Origin: Colivivens sp964452915 | GTDB lineage: Bacteria; Bacteroidota; Bacteroidia; Bacteroidales; Bacteroidaceae | Length of the DNA stretch: 64,000 nt | Assembly: GCA_964452915.1 (NCBI GenBank) | Contig: CAYVNW010000001.1 | Location: 80,809 to 144,808, forward strand | Direction: 5' to 3' | Shown: piece after piece, positions 28,298-35,538 of the stretch | How the letters are laid out: each line of letters begins with the position of its first letter | Position numbering within the stretch: position 1 is the first letter of the stretch | Notes under the pieces: model-generated | The model's input: only the letters and a program-made list of their open reading frames with translations | The model's database searches: none | Told to the model about the DNA's origin: nothing | Position numbers and translations under genes: made by a program

Positions 28298-30577
28298 ATG
28301 GAACGAAGAATCATACTCATACTATTGGCAGCGTTATCTCATTCCCTGACAAACGCCATAACCCGCCATTGGACAGTGGCAGACGGTTTGCCTACAGGTG
28401 AGATACGGCAAATCATAGAGTTGCCTAACGGACAAATGCTCGTCAACTGCGAAGGAGCTTTTTGCCTATCCGACGGCAAAGCATTTATCACACTTCCATG
28501 CAAGCGGAACAAGGCTCTCAGACTGGAACACTATGTAAGGGGCTACGCTCACCTGTGGCAGGGCGACTCCTTGCTTTGGCTTCGTGACTTCTACCATGTA
28601 TTCATCTTTGATACGCACTCCCGTTCGTTCCGCTATGACTTTGGACAACTGTCCGCCGATACCGCAATACAACATTTCATTGCCGGTGAGACAGGAAACG
28701 ACACCCAAACCGACGGCGGGTGGAGCGTTGCGGCATCCTATGGGCTGGCCTCTCAAGCCACATGCGTCCAGACCGACCGTCAGGGCGGCACGTGGATCGG
28801 TACAGGTACTGACGGGATCTACTATATTGCCCCAACACGCCATATCGCAACAATTGTCAGCAACGATTCGCTATGGCGGCTGACCACACAAACGGCCGAC
28901 AGCAAAGGCAGAAAATGGCGGTGCACCCACGACGGACTCGTCTGTCTCGACGAATCCCGTCAATCGGTATATCACAACGGCAACGTCAAGGGTCTGACAC
29001 ACGTCCAGATGAACTTCATCACCGAACTGCCCAACCACCGGTTCCTCCTGTGCTACACTATTCACCAACTGGGCTATTTCAATCCGGAAAAACGCACTTT
29101 CACATCACTCAACGCCCAGTTGCCCGAGCTTTCACACTATCGTTATTTCGTAGGAGCATGTCCCATTGACAGCCAGTGGACGGCAGTATACACGCAAAAC
29201 GGCGCGTTCCTGCTCGATACAGCCACCGACACACTTGCCGACTTCCCCTGCAAGGAAACAATTGAGACATACTCAGATAAATACAACTGCATGATACGCG
29301 ACAAACAAGGTAACCTGTGGGTGGGTACACAAGACGGACTCTTCTGTCTGTCTCCTATCAAGTGCCAAGATAAGTTGTCTGCAGATAAAGCACCCAGCTA
29401 CACCTGCAAGCAAATTGAAGGTATGGCCAATAATTGTATACGCAGTCTTGTAGCCGATGCCTCGGGAAACATTTGGGCAGGCACGTCGTGCGGAATATCA
29501 CGTATAACACCATTTCTAATCAACCTCGGAACTGACGATGGCGTTCCTCCTGTGTCTATGACGGAACGCGCCGTATGCCTCACGGCTGATTCTCATCTCG
29601 CATTCGCACACGACAAAGAAGTCATACATTTCCACCCCGACAGCATCATACAGGCAGGTACACCAGCCAGCGTAGTCCTTACGGCACTCGAAGTGAACGA
29701 CACTCCAATTGTGCCAGGCACAAAGCCATCGGACAGATTACTATTTAACTACCATCAAAACCATATCCGCTTTCACCTATCAGCACTCAACTATGCCACA
29801 CCATCCCACACACTCTACCGCTACCGCCTTCTGAGGACAGACACCATCTGGCATCAAAGCAACGAAAGCCACGACGGAGCCATGTGCACGGTGGAATACC
29901 GCTCCTTGCCGCCTGGCGACTACGTGTTCGAAGCACAATCAACCATATTCAATGGTCAGTGGGGCACACCATTCAAAGTTTCATTCACCATCACACCACC
30001 CCTTTGGCTCACATGGTGGGCAAAGCTCCTATACATTATTATTATAGTCTCTACACTGCTTTTCATTATCCGACTCTACCTCAAACGACACCGGCGGAAG
30101 ATGGAGCGCGAGAACGATGAAAGAGTCAACCGGCTATTTGAATTGCGCGACCAAGCTCGTCATCAGTTTGCGGAAAGCACGCACATCGATCCGCGGAAAA
30201 TCAGCGTCGGCAGTGAGGAAGAACGATTAACGGAACAGATGCTACGTGCCATCGAAACGCACATCAACGATACCGCCTATGGAGCCAACCAGTTGGCTGC
30301 AGATGTCTGCATGAGCCGGTCTGCGCTGTACTCCAAGCTGCGTATTATGCTCGGCATCACCCCAAGTGAGTTCATCCGTAGCGTAAGACTGAAACATGCG
30401 GCAGAACTGCTTTCGGACACACAGCTGCCGATCAATGAGATAGCGGAGCGGACAGGCTATGGCACACACAAGGCATTCGCCGCCAACTTCAAGAAAATGT
30501 TCGGAGTCCTACCAAGTGAGTACAGATCACTGACAGGAGGACAAAAGCCACCCTCTCCGTCATCTCGAACGCAGTAA
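28298..30577 (+). CDS. Transmembrane regulator: beta-propeller and Y_Y_Y sensor joined directly to an AraC-type DNA-binding domain
   Basis: 759 residues from the ATG at 28298; the frame is open upstream to 28226 but MERRIILILLAALSHSLTNA is a proper signal/anchor start. Residues 25-480 carry two-component-regulator propeller repeats (GGTWIGTGTDGIYY, GNLWVGTQDGLFCL, GNIWAGTSCGISR), 480-565 a Y_Y_Y-like domain, 570-592 a membrane helix, then a short basic linker and an AraC HTH at the C-terminus (LAADVCMSRSALYSKLRIM, INEIAERTGYGTHKAF). Classical HTCS proteins have a histidine kinase and receiver between; here there is none, so it is a one-component version. Divergent from the lyase-fucosidase operon, which it probably controls. 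A 30-base piece of its 3' coding region recurs at 33974-34003. Confidence 0.88.
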   Translation: MERRIILILLAALSHSLTNAITRHWTVADGLPTGEIRQIIELPNGQMLVNCEGAFCLSDGKAFITLPCKRNKALRLEHYVRGYAHLWQGDSLLWLRDFYHVFIFDTHSRSFRYDFGQLSADTAIQHFIAGETGNDTQTDGGWSVAASYGLASQATCVQTDRQGGTWIGTGTDGIYYIAPTRHIATIVSNDSLWRLTTQTADSKGRKWRCTHDGLVCLDESRQSVYHNGNVKGLTHVQMNFITELPNHRFLLCYTIHQLGYFNPEKRTFTSLNAQLPELSHYRYFVGACPIDSQWTAVYTQNGAFLLDTATDTLADFPCKETIETYSDKYNCMIRDKQGNLWVGTQDGLFCLSPIKCQDKLSADKAPSYTCKQIEGMANNCIRSLVADASGNIWAGTSCGISRITPFLINLGTDDGVPPVSMTERAVCLTADSHLAFAHDKEVIHFHPDSIIQAGTPASVVLTALEVNDTPIVPGTKPSDRLLFNYHQNHIRFHLSALNYATPSHTLYRYRLLRTDTIWHQSNESHDGAMCTVEYRSLPPGDYVFEAQSTIFNGQWGTPFKVSFTITPPLWLTWWAKLLYIIIIVSTLLFIIRLYLKRHRRKMERENDERVNRLFELRDQARHQFAESTHIDPRKISVGSEEERLTEQMLRAIETHINDTAYGANQLAADVCMSRSALYSKLRIMLGITPSEFIRSVRLKHAAELLSDTQLPINEIAERTGYGTHKAFAANFKKMFGVLPSEYRSLTGGQKPPSPSSRTQ
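30449..30478 (+). repeat. Left copy of a 30-base near-identical direct repeat
   Basis: Inside the regulator gene, encoding the part of the AraC domain that reads RTGYGTHKAF. Matches 33974-34003 at 29 of 30 bases (A versus G at the sixth base). Confidence 0.85.
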
Positions 30578-30629
30578 GTGTATCATCAGTGCGGTATCGG
30601 TATGCCTGTACTATGGACACAACACTATG

Positions 30630-30680
30630 AGGCTCCATTCGGCTTGCACAATTAGCCCCTTCCATATATAATAAGGTGTA
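30630..30680. repeat. Fragment of the dispersed hairpin repeat followed by an A/T-rich AAGGTGTA motif
   Basis: GGCTCCATTCGGCTTGCAC (30631-30649) matches the right end of the dispersed repeat family described at 62786. It is followed by an A/T-rich stretch ending AATAAGGTGTA (about 30664-30680), a motif that recurs at 34760-34778 and 61910-61929. Confidence 0.45.
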
Positions 30681-30690
30681 AGCAAAAACG

Positions 30691-31158
30691 ATGTATAGCT
30701 TGAAGATACAAGAAAGTTCCAGCAATTCAACAATTATCGACATTGGCAGCATGATGCAATGTTTGAGTGGCACACTTTCTATTCCTGGCGGTTATACTAT
30801 TAATTATCCTACATTTAGTGTTCCGAGTTATACACTAACAACAGGACACACATATAGTGTAGACTGCTCTTTTTCATCAGAAGTCTGGTTTAAACTGTTG
30901 TGCCACAATCCATATCACAATTTTAAGGTTTGCATTTTTGGCATTAACAATGACGGATATATTTGCTTCAAGCAGACAATAGCAACGATAGAATATGCAC
31001 GTTTCATAGCAGGAACATATTATCACTGCTACAATTTATATCTTGCAAATAACTCGTGTACTTTCAGCTTGACAGACAAGGCTAATGAACTTATTTCGGA
31101 CTATGCCTCTACAAATGTGAAAGAGTGCTTTATTGGTATTTCTTTTGTCGGAGATTAA
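30691..31158 (+). CDS. Hypothetical protein (155 residues)
   Basis: I do not recognise it. There is no signal peptide or membrane helix; the sequence is rich in Tyr, Cys, Ser and Thr with alternating polar and aromatic residues (PGGYTINYPTFSVPSYTLTTGHTYSVDCSF), suggesting beta strands. AAGGTG lies 12 bases before the ATG. Base use is more A/T rich than the regulator gene before it. It lies between the regulator and the BspA-like genes inside the segment bracketed by the 30-base direct repeat. It may be a young or decaying gene. Confidence 0.5.
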   Translation: MYSLKIQESSSNSTIIDIGSMMQCLSGTLSIPGGYTINYPTFSVPSYTLTTGHTYSVDCSFSSEVWFKLLCHNPYHNFKVCIFGINNDGYICFKQTIATIEYARFIAGTYYHCYNLYLANNSCTFSLTDKANELISDYASTNVKECFIGISFVGD

Positions 31159-31205
31159 TTTAGTGTCACATATAAGATTTACAAGCACATTCATGTAATA
31201 TAAAT

Positions 31206-32654
31206 ATGAAACACAGAATTCTTTTATTGTTGTTGACCTTGACGACAAGCGTGATGGCACATGCGAGCATCATCGCCAGTGGCTTCTGTGGAAGGGACGT
31301 GAAGTGGATGCTGACCGAGGAAGGAGAACTAACCATATTCGGCACGGGAGACATGGAAGACTATGTTGGAGCGGGTGTTGCTCCTTGGCTTCATATTGGC
31401 ATGGAAAATCCTCCTGCAATAAAAACTGCAATAATAAGGAGTGGAGTTACAAGTATAGGAGCAGATGCGTTTGATTTTTGCCGTGATTTGTCTTCGGTAA
31501 CCATTCCGAATACTATAACCCGTATAGGGAATACAGCATTTCGTTATTGTGCCAGCTTAACTTGCGTTATTCTGCCTAACACAGTAACCAGTATTGGGTA
31601 TGATGCATTTTTTCTCTGCAGTAACTTAGATACACTTTATATTCCCAGATCTGTAAAATATATTGGATATGATGCATTCTATGGCACAAAATGGCTTGCA
31701 AAACATACTGCGGAGTTTCTATATATAAACAACATTTTATATAAGTATCAAGGGACCGCTTCTTCGGTTAAAATAAAGAATGGCATCACCGCCATTTGCG
31801 GTGCCGCATTCGGTCAATGCAAAGATTTGACCTCGGTAGAAATTCCAAACACCGTTAAAGCCATCGGAGATTTTGCTTTTTATCAGTGCAAAAGTCTGAC
31901 ATCTGTTGCAATACCCAATTCCGTTACGTACATTGGGAAGAATGCTTTTGGTGAATGTGCTAATTTGAAGTCAGTAGTATTGCCCGACTCCATCACAAGT
32001 ATAGAACCATACACTTTTTGGATGTGTAAAAATCTGGAGACAATCAATATTCCAAGGAATGTCTCCAGCATAGGGTATAAGTCTTTCAAAGATTGCCTGA
32101 ATTTAGGTACCATTTCCATTCCACATTCAGTGGATAGTATTGAAGTAACTGCTTTTAGTGCCTGTAACATGAAATCCCTCTACGTAAGTTGGAACCGCCC
32201 TGTAAAGCCTGTAATCACAAACAGTTACGAACATGATGACTTATGGGCGCATGCCAATACCGATTCCTGCATACTGTACGTACCTAAAGGGCTGTCCGCT
32301 TTATATAAAGTGAATAAGACGTGGGGAGTATTCAAGAACATAGTGGAATACGACGCGGAGGTGTTTGAGCCGTATCTGACAGTAATGTACGATGACTCCG
32401 TACTGATGGAACAGAAGGCAACTGACGGAGATCCAATAGAAGTAACAATGCCCGACAGATACAGGAGGGTGAAGTTCAACGGTGAGGATGTGACAAGGTT
32501 GGTAACCGACGGCAAGTATGTAACACCACCAATCACAAAGAATTCTATTCTCACTATCGAAACCGACCGTAACAGCCGTGACATCAATGGTGACGGGCAG
32601 ATCGACTCACAGGATGGTCTTGAAGTGTATGAGTATATTAAAAACAAACGTTAA
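31206..32654 (+). CDS. BspA-like leucine-rich repeat surface protein with a C-terminal EF-hand/dockerin-like motif
   Basis: 482 residues. Signal peptide (cleavage after AHA near residue 20). About ten LRR_5 repeats of 23 residues run from about 70 to 340, with the pattern LTSVxIPNSVTxIGxxAFxxC. The C-terminal part (about 380-455) is a beta domain with FNGEDVT, and the end DINGDGQIDSQDGLEVYEYI is a single calcium-binding dockerin-type motif. BspA-type repeats are known in surface adhesins that bind host proteins or other bacteria. The next gene is a paralogue of the same architecture 14 bases downstream. Confidence 0.85.
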   Translation: MKHRILLLLLTLTTSVMAHASIIASGFCGRDVKWMLTEEGELTIFGTGDMEDYVGAGVAPWLHIGMENPPAIKTAIIRSGVTSIGADAFDFCRDLSSVTIPNTITRIGNTAFRYCASLTCVILPNTVTSIGYDAFFLCSNLDTLYIPRSVKYIGYDAFYGTKWLAKHTAEFLYINNILYKYQGTASSVKIKNGITAICGAAFGQCKDLTSVEIPNTVKAIGDFAFYQCKSLTSVAIPNSVTYIGKNAFGECANLKSVVLPDSITSIEPYTFWMCKNLETINIPRNVSSIGYKSFKDCLNLGTISIPHSVDSIEVTAFSACNMKSLYVSWNRPVKPVITNSYEHDDLWAHANTDSCILYVPKGLSALYKVNKTWGVFKNIVEYDAEVFEPYLTVMYDDSVLMEQKATDGDPIEVTMPDRYRRVKFNGEDVTRLVTDGKYVTPPITKNSILTIETDRNSRDINGDGQIDSQDGLEVYEYIKNKR

Positions 32655-32668
32655 ACAACAAACTGCGT

Positions 32669-33952
32669 ATGAGAAACATGATGTTTATGCTTTTGATAGG
32701 ACTTGCGGTATGCACGGAGGCAAAGGCGGACGTGATTGCAAGCGGCAGTTGCGGTGACAGTCTGGAATGGTCATTAAGCGATGACAGTATTCTTACTATT
32801 TCGGGCGACGGAGGAATGGATGATTACCAGAATATCACATATATTCCATGGCTGTCTCAATCCTTTATGGTGAAACAGGTGGCAATTAAGGAGGGCGTAA
32901 CCCATATTGGCAATTACTCTTTTGCCATGTGCTCAAATTTAACGGACATAACCTTATCGAATTCCGTTACCAGCATCGGCAGCTACGCATTTTTTTCTTG
33001 CACAGCACTAAAATCCGTATCTGTACCAACTACAGTTACGAGCATAGGCAACAAGGCATTTGCAGAGACGGCATGGCTCGACAGTCAGCCCACTGGTCCT
33101 GTATATATCAATGACATGCTTTATGTCCTTAAAACATCTGACGAAACAACATCGGTGGAAATACGTCCGGGCACGGTCTCTATATGCGATTATGCTTTTT
33201 TCGGTTGCCCTTCATTGACATCAGTCACAATCCCAAATACAGTAAGGAACATCGGAGCGAGGGCTTTCTACGGATGCAGAGGGTTGAATTCGATAACGCT
33301 GCCTGATTCCATCACAGAGCTTAGTAGCGGTTTATTCAGCAACTGCAGCGGTCTGACATCAATTGTAATTCCCGACTCAGTCATAAGCATTGCTGCAAAA
33401 GCATTTGAGAAATGTGTAAACTTAAGGACGGTGGAAATTCCGAGTTCGGTAAAGTCAATAAACACTGACGCTTTTTATGGCTGTATGAATCTGACCGTAA
33501 TCCGCCTATATTGGGACAAGCCGATATTAGTACCGGAGGAGGCATTCACAGGAGTTGACTTAACCTCTTGTGCGCTATATGTCCCGAGGGGCAAATCACT
33601 CACCTATCTGACAGCAGATACATGGAAAGACTTCGACAAGGTCATTGAGTATGATTCTGTCGGCAACACAGTGATGCTTGGCATCAGATACGGCAATATA
33701 TCTGTCATGAGACAAAGAGTATTACGTGATACCACATTCACGTTTAAAATTCCTGACAGTTGCACAAGGCTTACACTCAATGGAGAAGATGTGACCGACC
33801 AAGTGGCTGACGGGAAATACACGACTCCACGTCTGACACAGAATGCCATCCTATCGATTGAACTTGGTGACGGAATATACGACGTGAACTGCGACAGTAC
33901 TGTTGATACGCAAGATGTCATTGACATTTATGACTATATGCGTACACACTGA
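32669..33952 (+). CDS. BspA-like leucine-rich repeat surface protein, paralogue of the preceding gene
   Basis: 427 residues. Signal peptide (cleavage after AKA near residue 20). Opens like its neighbour (IASGSCGDSLEWSLSDDSILTISGDG against IASGFCGRDVKW), then about nine LRR_5 repeats (about 70-300) and the same C-terminal beta domain (LNGEDVTDQVADGKYTTP) and terminal dockerin-type motif DVNCDSTVDTQDVIDIYDYM. In that last motif the first loop reads DVNCDST, keeping the Asp/Asn ligands. Tandem duplication and divergence from the upstream gene is the simplest reading. It is followed by the repeat-rich gene-free stretch. Confidence 0.85.
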   Translation: MRNMMFMLLIGLAVCTEAKADVIASGSCGDSLEWSLSDDSILTISGDGGMDDYQNITYIPWLSQSFMVKQVAIKEGVTHIGNYSFAMCSNLTDITLSNSVTSIGSYAFFSCTALKSVSVPTTVTSIGNKAFAETAWLDSQPTGPVYINDMLYVLKTSDETTSVEIRPGTVSICDYAFFGCPSLTSVTIPNTVRNIGARAFYGCRGLNSITLPDSITELSSGLFSNCSGLTSIVIPDSVISIAAKAFEKCVNLRTVEIPSSVKSINTDAFYGCMNLTVIRLYWDKPILVPEEAFTGVDLTSCALYVPRGKSLTYLTADTWKDFDKVIEYDSVGNTVMLGIRYGNISVMRQRVLRDTTFTFKIPDSCTRLTLNGEDVTDQVADGKYTTPRLTQNAILSIELGDGIYDVNCDSTVDTQDVIDIYDYMRTH

Positions 33953-33973
33953 TCGTTGTAATTCTGAATGGAT

Positions 33974-34003
33974 CGGACGGGCTATGGCACACACAAGGCA
34001 TTC
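33974..34003 (+). repeat. Right copy of a 30-base near-identical direct repeat (piece of the AraC-domain gene)
   Basis: 29 of 30 bases equal 30449-30478 of the regulator gene and it would still read DRTGYGTHKAF. Sequence on both sides is unrelated to the regulator gene, so only this block was copied or retained. Confidence 0.85.
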
Positions 34004-34006
34004 ATA

Positions 34007-34026
34007 GAGTCCGGCAGACTCACCGC
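34007..34026. repeat. GAGTC...GACTC inverted-repeat element
   Basis: GAGTC (34007-34011), CGGCA, GACTC (34017-34021), then ACCGCT. Nearly the same sequence occurs in the tandem unit at 62145 (GAGTCCTGCCAGACTCACCG). Confidence 0.6.
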
Positions 34027-34131
34027 TTTGTACCTCTCCGCATGGAGGGAGTAGTTCGCTCCTAAATCCGTTGACTACCGTTTACTTTTCGTTGACTAAA
34101 ATGCCCGTGGTCGTACGTGCAAAGCCTGGTT

Positions 34132-34151
34132 AGTAAACGGATTCGTTTACT
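34132..34151. repeat. 8-bp hairpin
   Basis: AGTAAACG (34132-34139), loop GATT, CGTTTACT (34144-34151). It sits between the two GTTGACT/GTGGTCGTACG units. Confidence 0.6.
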
Positions 34152-34176
34152 ATCCGTTGACTTTGGATGAATAATC

Positions 34177-34196
34177 CTGTGGTCGTACGACCACAG
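34177..34196. repeat. Perfect 20-base palindrome
   Basis: CTGTGGTCGTACGACCACAG; extending to 34173-34200 with one mismatched pair. A half copy (GTGGTCGTACG) lies near 34097-34108. It looks like a dimeric protein-binding site or a mobile repeat end. Confidence 0.8.
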
Positions 34197-34410
34197 AATT
34201 TATTGATTTACAGGCATAAACAACATCACAGTACTGCTTCATAGCATTGTGTCATAGTATTGCGTCACACCCACACCATCATGCCATGACGCAGCCGATT
34301 ACCTGCGAAGCGAATCAGTAAAATATTAAAGACTAAGAAAAGCAAATCAGTAAACAAGTACAAAGAGTGTAAAGTAAATTCAGGTAAAGTCAAGAAGGGG
34401 AAGTCTTGCA

Positions 34411-34522
34411 AAAAAGGATATTAATTGAAATGCCCAACGATATTAATATAAATGCCCAACGATATTAATATAAATGCCCAATGATATTAATATAAAACGC
34501 CAACCATATTAATATCCTTTTT
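34411..34522. repeat. 22-base iteron array bounded by a 15-base inverted repeat
   Basis: Copies begin at about 34417, 34439, 34461, 34483 and 34505 (partial), each with the core ATATTAATAT or a close variant followed in full copies by AAATGCCCAAC or a variant. Period is exactly 22 bases. The outer ends are AAAAAGGATATTAAT (34411-34425) and ATTAATATCCTTTTT (34508-34522), exact reverse complements. Confidence 0.85.
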
Positions 34523-34660
34523 GAGGGCTGAAAATACGGGCTATGCATGATGTATCAACCGGAGACCTTGCCATCACTACCATGCTCCATAGCACAGCAT
34601 CATTGTACTGTTGCCGTGAGATGGATGAGTCTGTATGACTGGCTTTGCCCGAAATGGGCT

Positions 34661-34708
34661 GCGCCTCAGCATAGCTTAAACAAGTTTAGCTCTGCGTTCG
34701 GCTTGCTC
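34661..34708. repeat. Dispersed bulged-hairpin repeat, copy 1
   Basis: Stem AGC(T)TAAA (34673-34680) with TTTAGCT (34685-34691), loop CAAG, followed by CTGCGTTCGGCTTGC. About 90 bases beyond the rsmD stop, so it could lie in the rsmD 3' UTR. Confidence 0.7.
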
Positions 34709-34798
34709 CATTTGTCGCCGCTTAGTCACACCACAAAAACACGCTGTTTCCCTCGCGCGTATAATATAATAAGGTGTATAACGTCTCCTTTTATGTGT

Positions 34799-35344
34799 TT
34801 ACTGACCGAAAAAGGTAAAATTTACCGAACCATAGTTACGGTGGTCCATGAAATGGGGATTGTTGGAGAAGTCGTAGTTCTTGCCATGCTCAAGTATAAA
34901 AAGTCCGCCATCAGCCAACAAGTGTGATTCAGGGGCGAATATGTAATCGGGGATGTCAGCAAGGTTTTCAAGTGTATATGGAGGATCGGCAAAAATGATG
35001 TCGAACGGACCAGCCCCATTCTTTATAAACTTGAACACATCGGCATGCAACGGCTGCCAGTTTTTGTCACCAAGGCTTTGACTTATTTTTTTTAGGAACT
35101 GATGATGGTCGAAGTCTTTCTCAACTGACACTACCTTGCCGCAACCACGCGAAAGCAATTCAAGTGATATACTGCCAGTTCCAGAGAACAAGTCGAGAGC
35201 CGTAGGTGCTGCATCGAAATCAACATACACGTTTTGTAATATATTGAAAAGTCCTTCCTTGGCAAAATCAGTTGTTGGACGTGCCTTGAATGTATGTGGC
35301 ACATCAAATCGTTTTCCTTTATATTTTCCTGCTATTACTCGCAT
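34799..35344 (-). CDS. rsmD: 16S rRNA (guanine-N2)-methyltransferase RsmD
   Basis: 181 residues from the ATG at 35344, giving the canonical start MRVIAGKYKGKRFDVP; an in-frame ATG at 35353 adds three residues and has GGAGG four bases before it. ATTDFAKEGLFNIL-type motif (RPTTDFAKEGLFN), SAM-binding DLFSGTGSISLELLSRG near residue 50 and the catalytic DPPY (FADPPYTLENL) near residue 120 are all present. It methylates G966 of 16S rRNA in the cytoplasm. The GGAGG is buried in a hairpin just upstream. Confidence 0.93.
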   Translation of the reverse strand: MRVIAGKYKGKRFDVPHTFKARPTTDFAKEGLFNILQNVYVDFDAAPTALDLFSGTGSISLELLSRGCGKVVSVEKDFDHHQFLKKISQSLGDKNWQPLHADVFKFIKNGAGPFDIIFADPPYTLENLADIPDYIFAPESHLLADGGLFILEHGKNYDFSNNPHFMDHRNYGSVNFTFFGQ

Positions 35345-35353
35345 ATAAAACAT

Positions 35354-35390
35354 ACAGCCTCCACGACTGTCTGTGCGTCAAGGAGGCTGT
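35354..35390 (-). promoter_or_regulatory. Hairpin covering the Shine-Dalgarno-like GGAGG before rsmD
   Basis: On the minus strand ACAGCCTCC (35390-35382) pairs with GGAGGCTGT (35362-35354), a 9-bp perfect stem with a 19-base loop, ending directly at the ATG at 35353. It could be a translational switch or the leftover terminator of the upstream gene; there is no T-run. Confidence 0.45.
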
Positions 35391-35465
35391 TCATTGTAAG
35401 TTATTTATTTTTTTGCTTCGCAAATAATCAGCGGCACTTCGGGGAAGCATAATGTTTATACTATT

Positions 35466-35537
35466 CGCCTACGCAGATAGTAGGCGGTGTCATGGCATAG
35501 CTTAAGCAAGCTTAGCTCTGCTCATCTGACTTGCACT
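35466..35537. repeat. Dispersed bulged-hairpin repeat, copy 2
   Basis: Starts with TACGCAGATAG and ends ACTTGCAC. Stem AGC(T)TAAG (35499-35506), loop CAAG, CTTAGCT (35511-35517). It ends at the stop codon of the 228-residue protein gene. A partial copy (CAAATAATCAGCGGCAC) lies at about 35424-35440. Confidence 0.75.
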
Positions 35538-35538
35538 A

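Larger units (their letters stand above)
33953..34798. other. Gene-free, palindrome- and iteron-rich region between convergent genes
   Basis: 846 bases with no convincing gene. In order it holds the right copy of the 30-base direct repeat (33974-34003), a GAGTC...GACTC element (34007-34021), two copies of a unit with GTTGACT and GTGGTCGTACG (about 34073-34108 and 34144-34189), an 8-bp hairpin (34132-34151), a 20-base perfect palindrome (34177-34196), a 13-base tandem pair (about 34239-34265), the 22-base iteron array (34411-34522), a dispersed hairpin repeat (34661-34708) and an AAGGTGTA motif (34760-34778). Confidence 0.7.

Noticed and set aside
21510..30577. Complete polysaccharide utilisation locus
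   Set aside because: No SusC- or SusD-like gene is present in the window; described only as an enzyme-regulator locus.
30449..34003. Integrated mobile element with att sites
   Set aside because: The direct repeat is real, but there is no integrase, transposase or other mobility gene, so element status is not claimed as a feature.
34411..34522. CRISPR array
   Set aside because: The 22-base units follow each other directly with no unique spacers and no cas genes are near.
34547..34927. Open frame of 126 codons on the plus strand
   Set aside because: It runs through a dispersed repeat and into the antisense of rsmD; no domain or promoter evidence.
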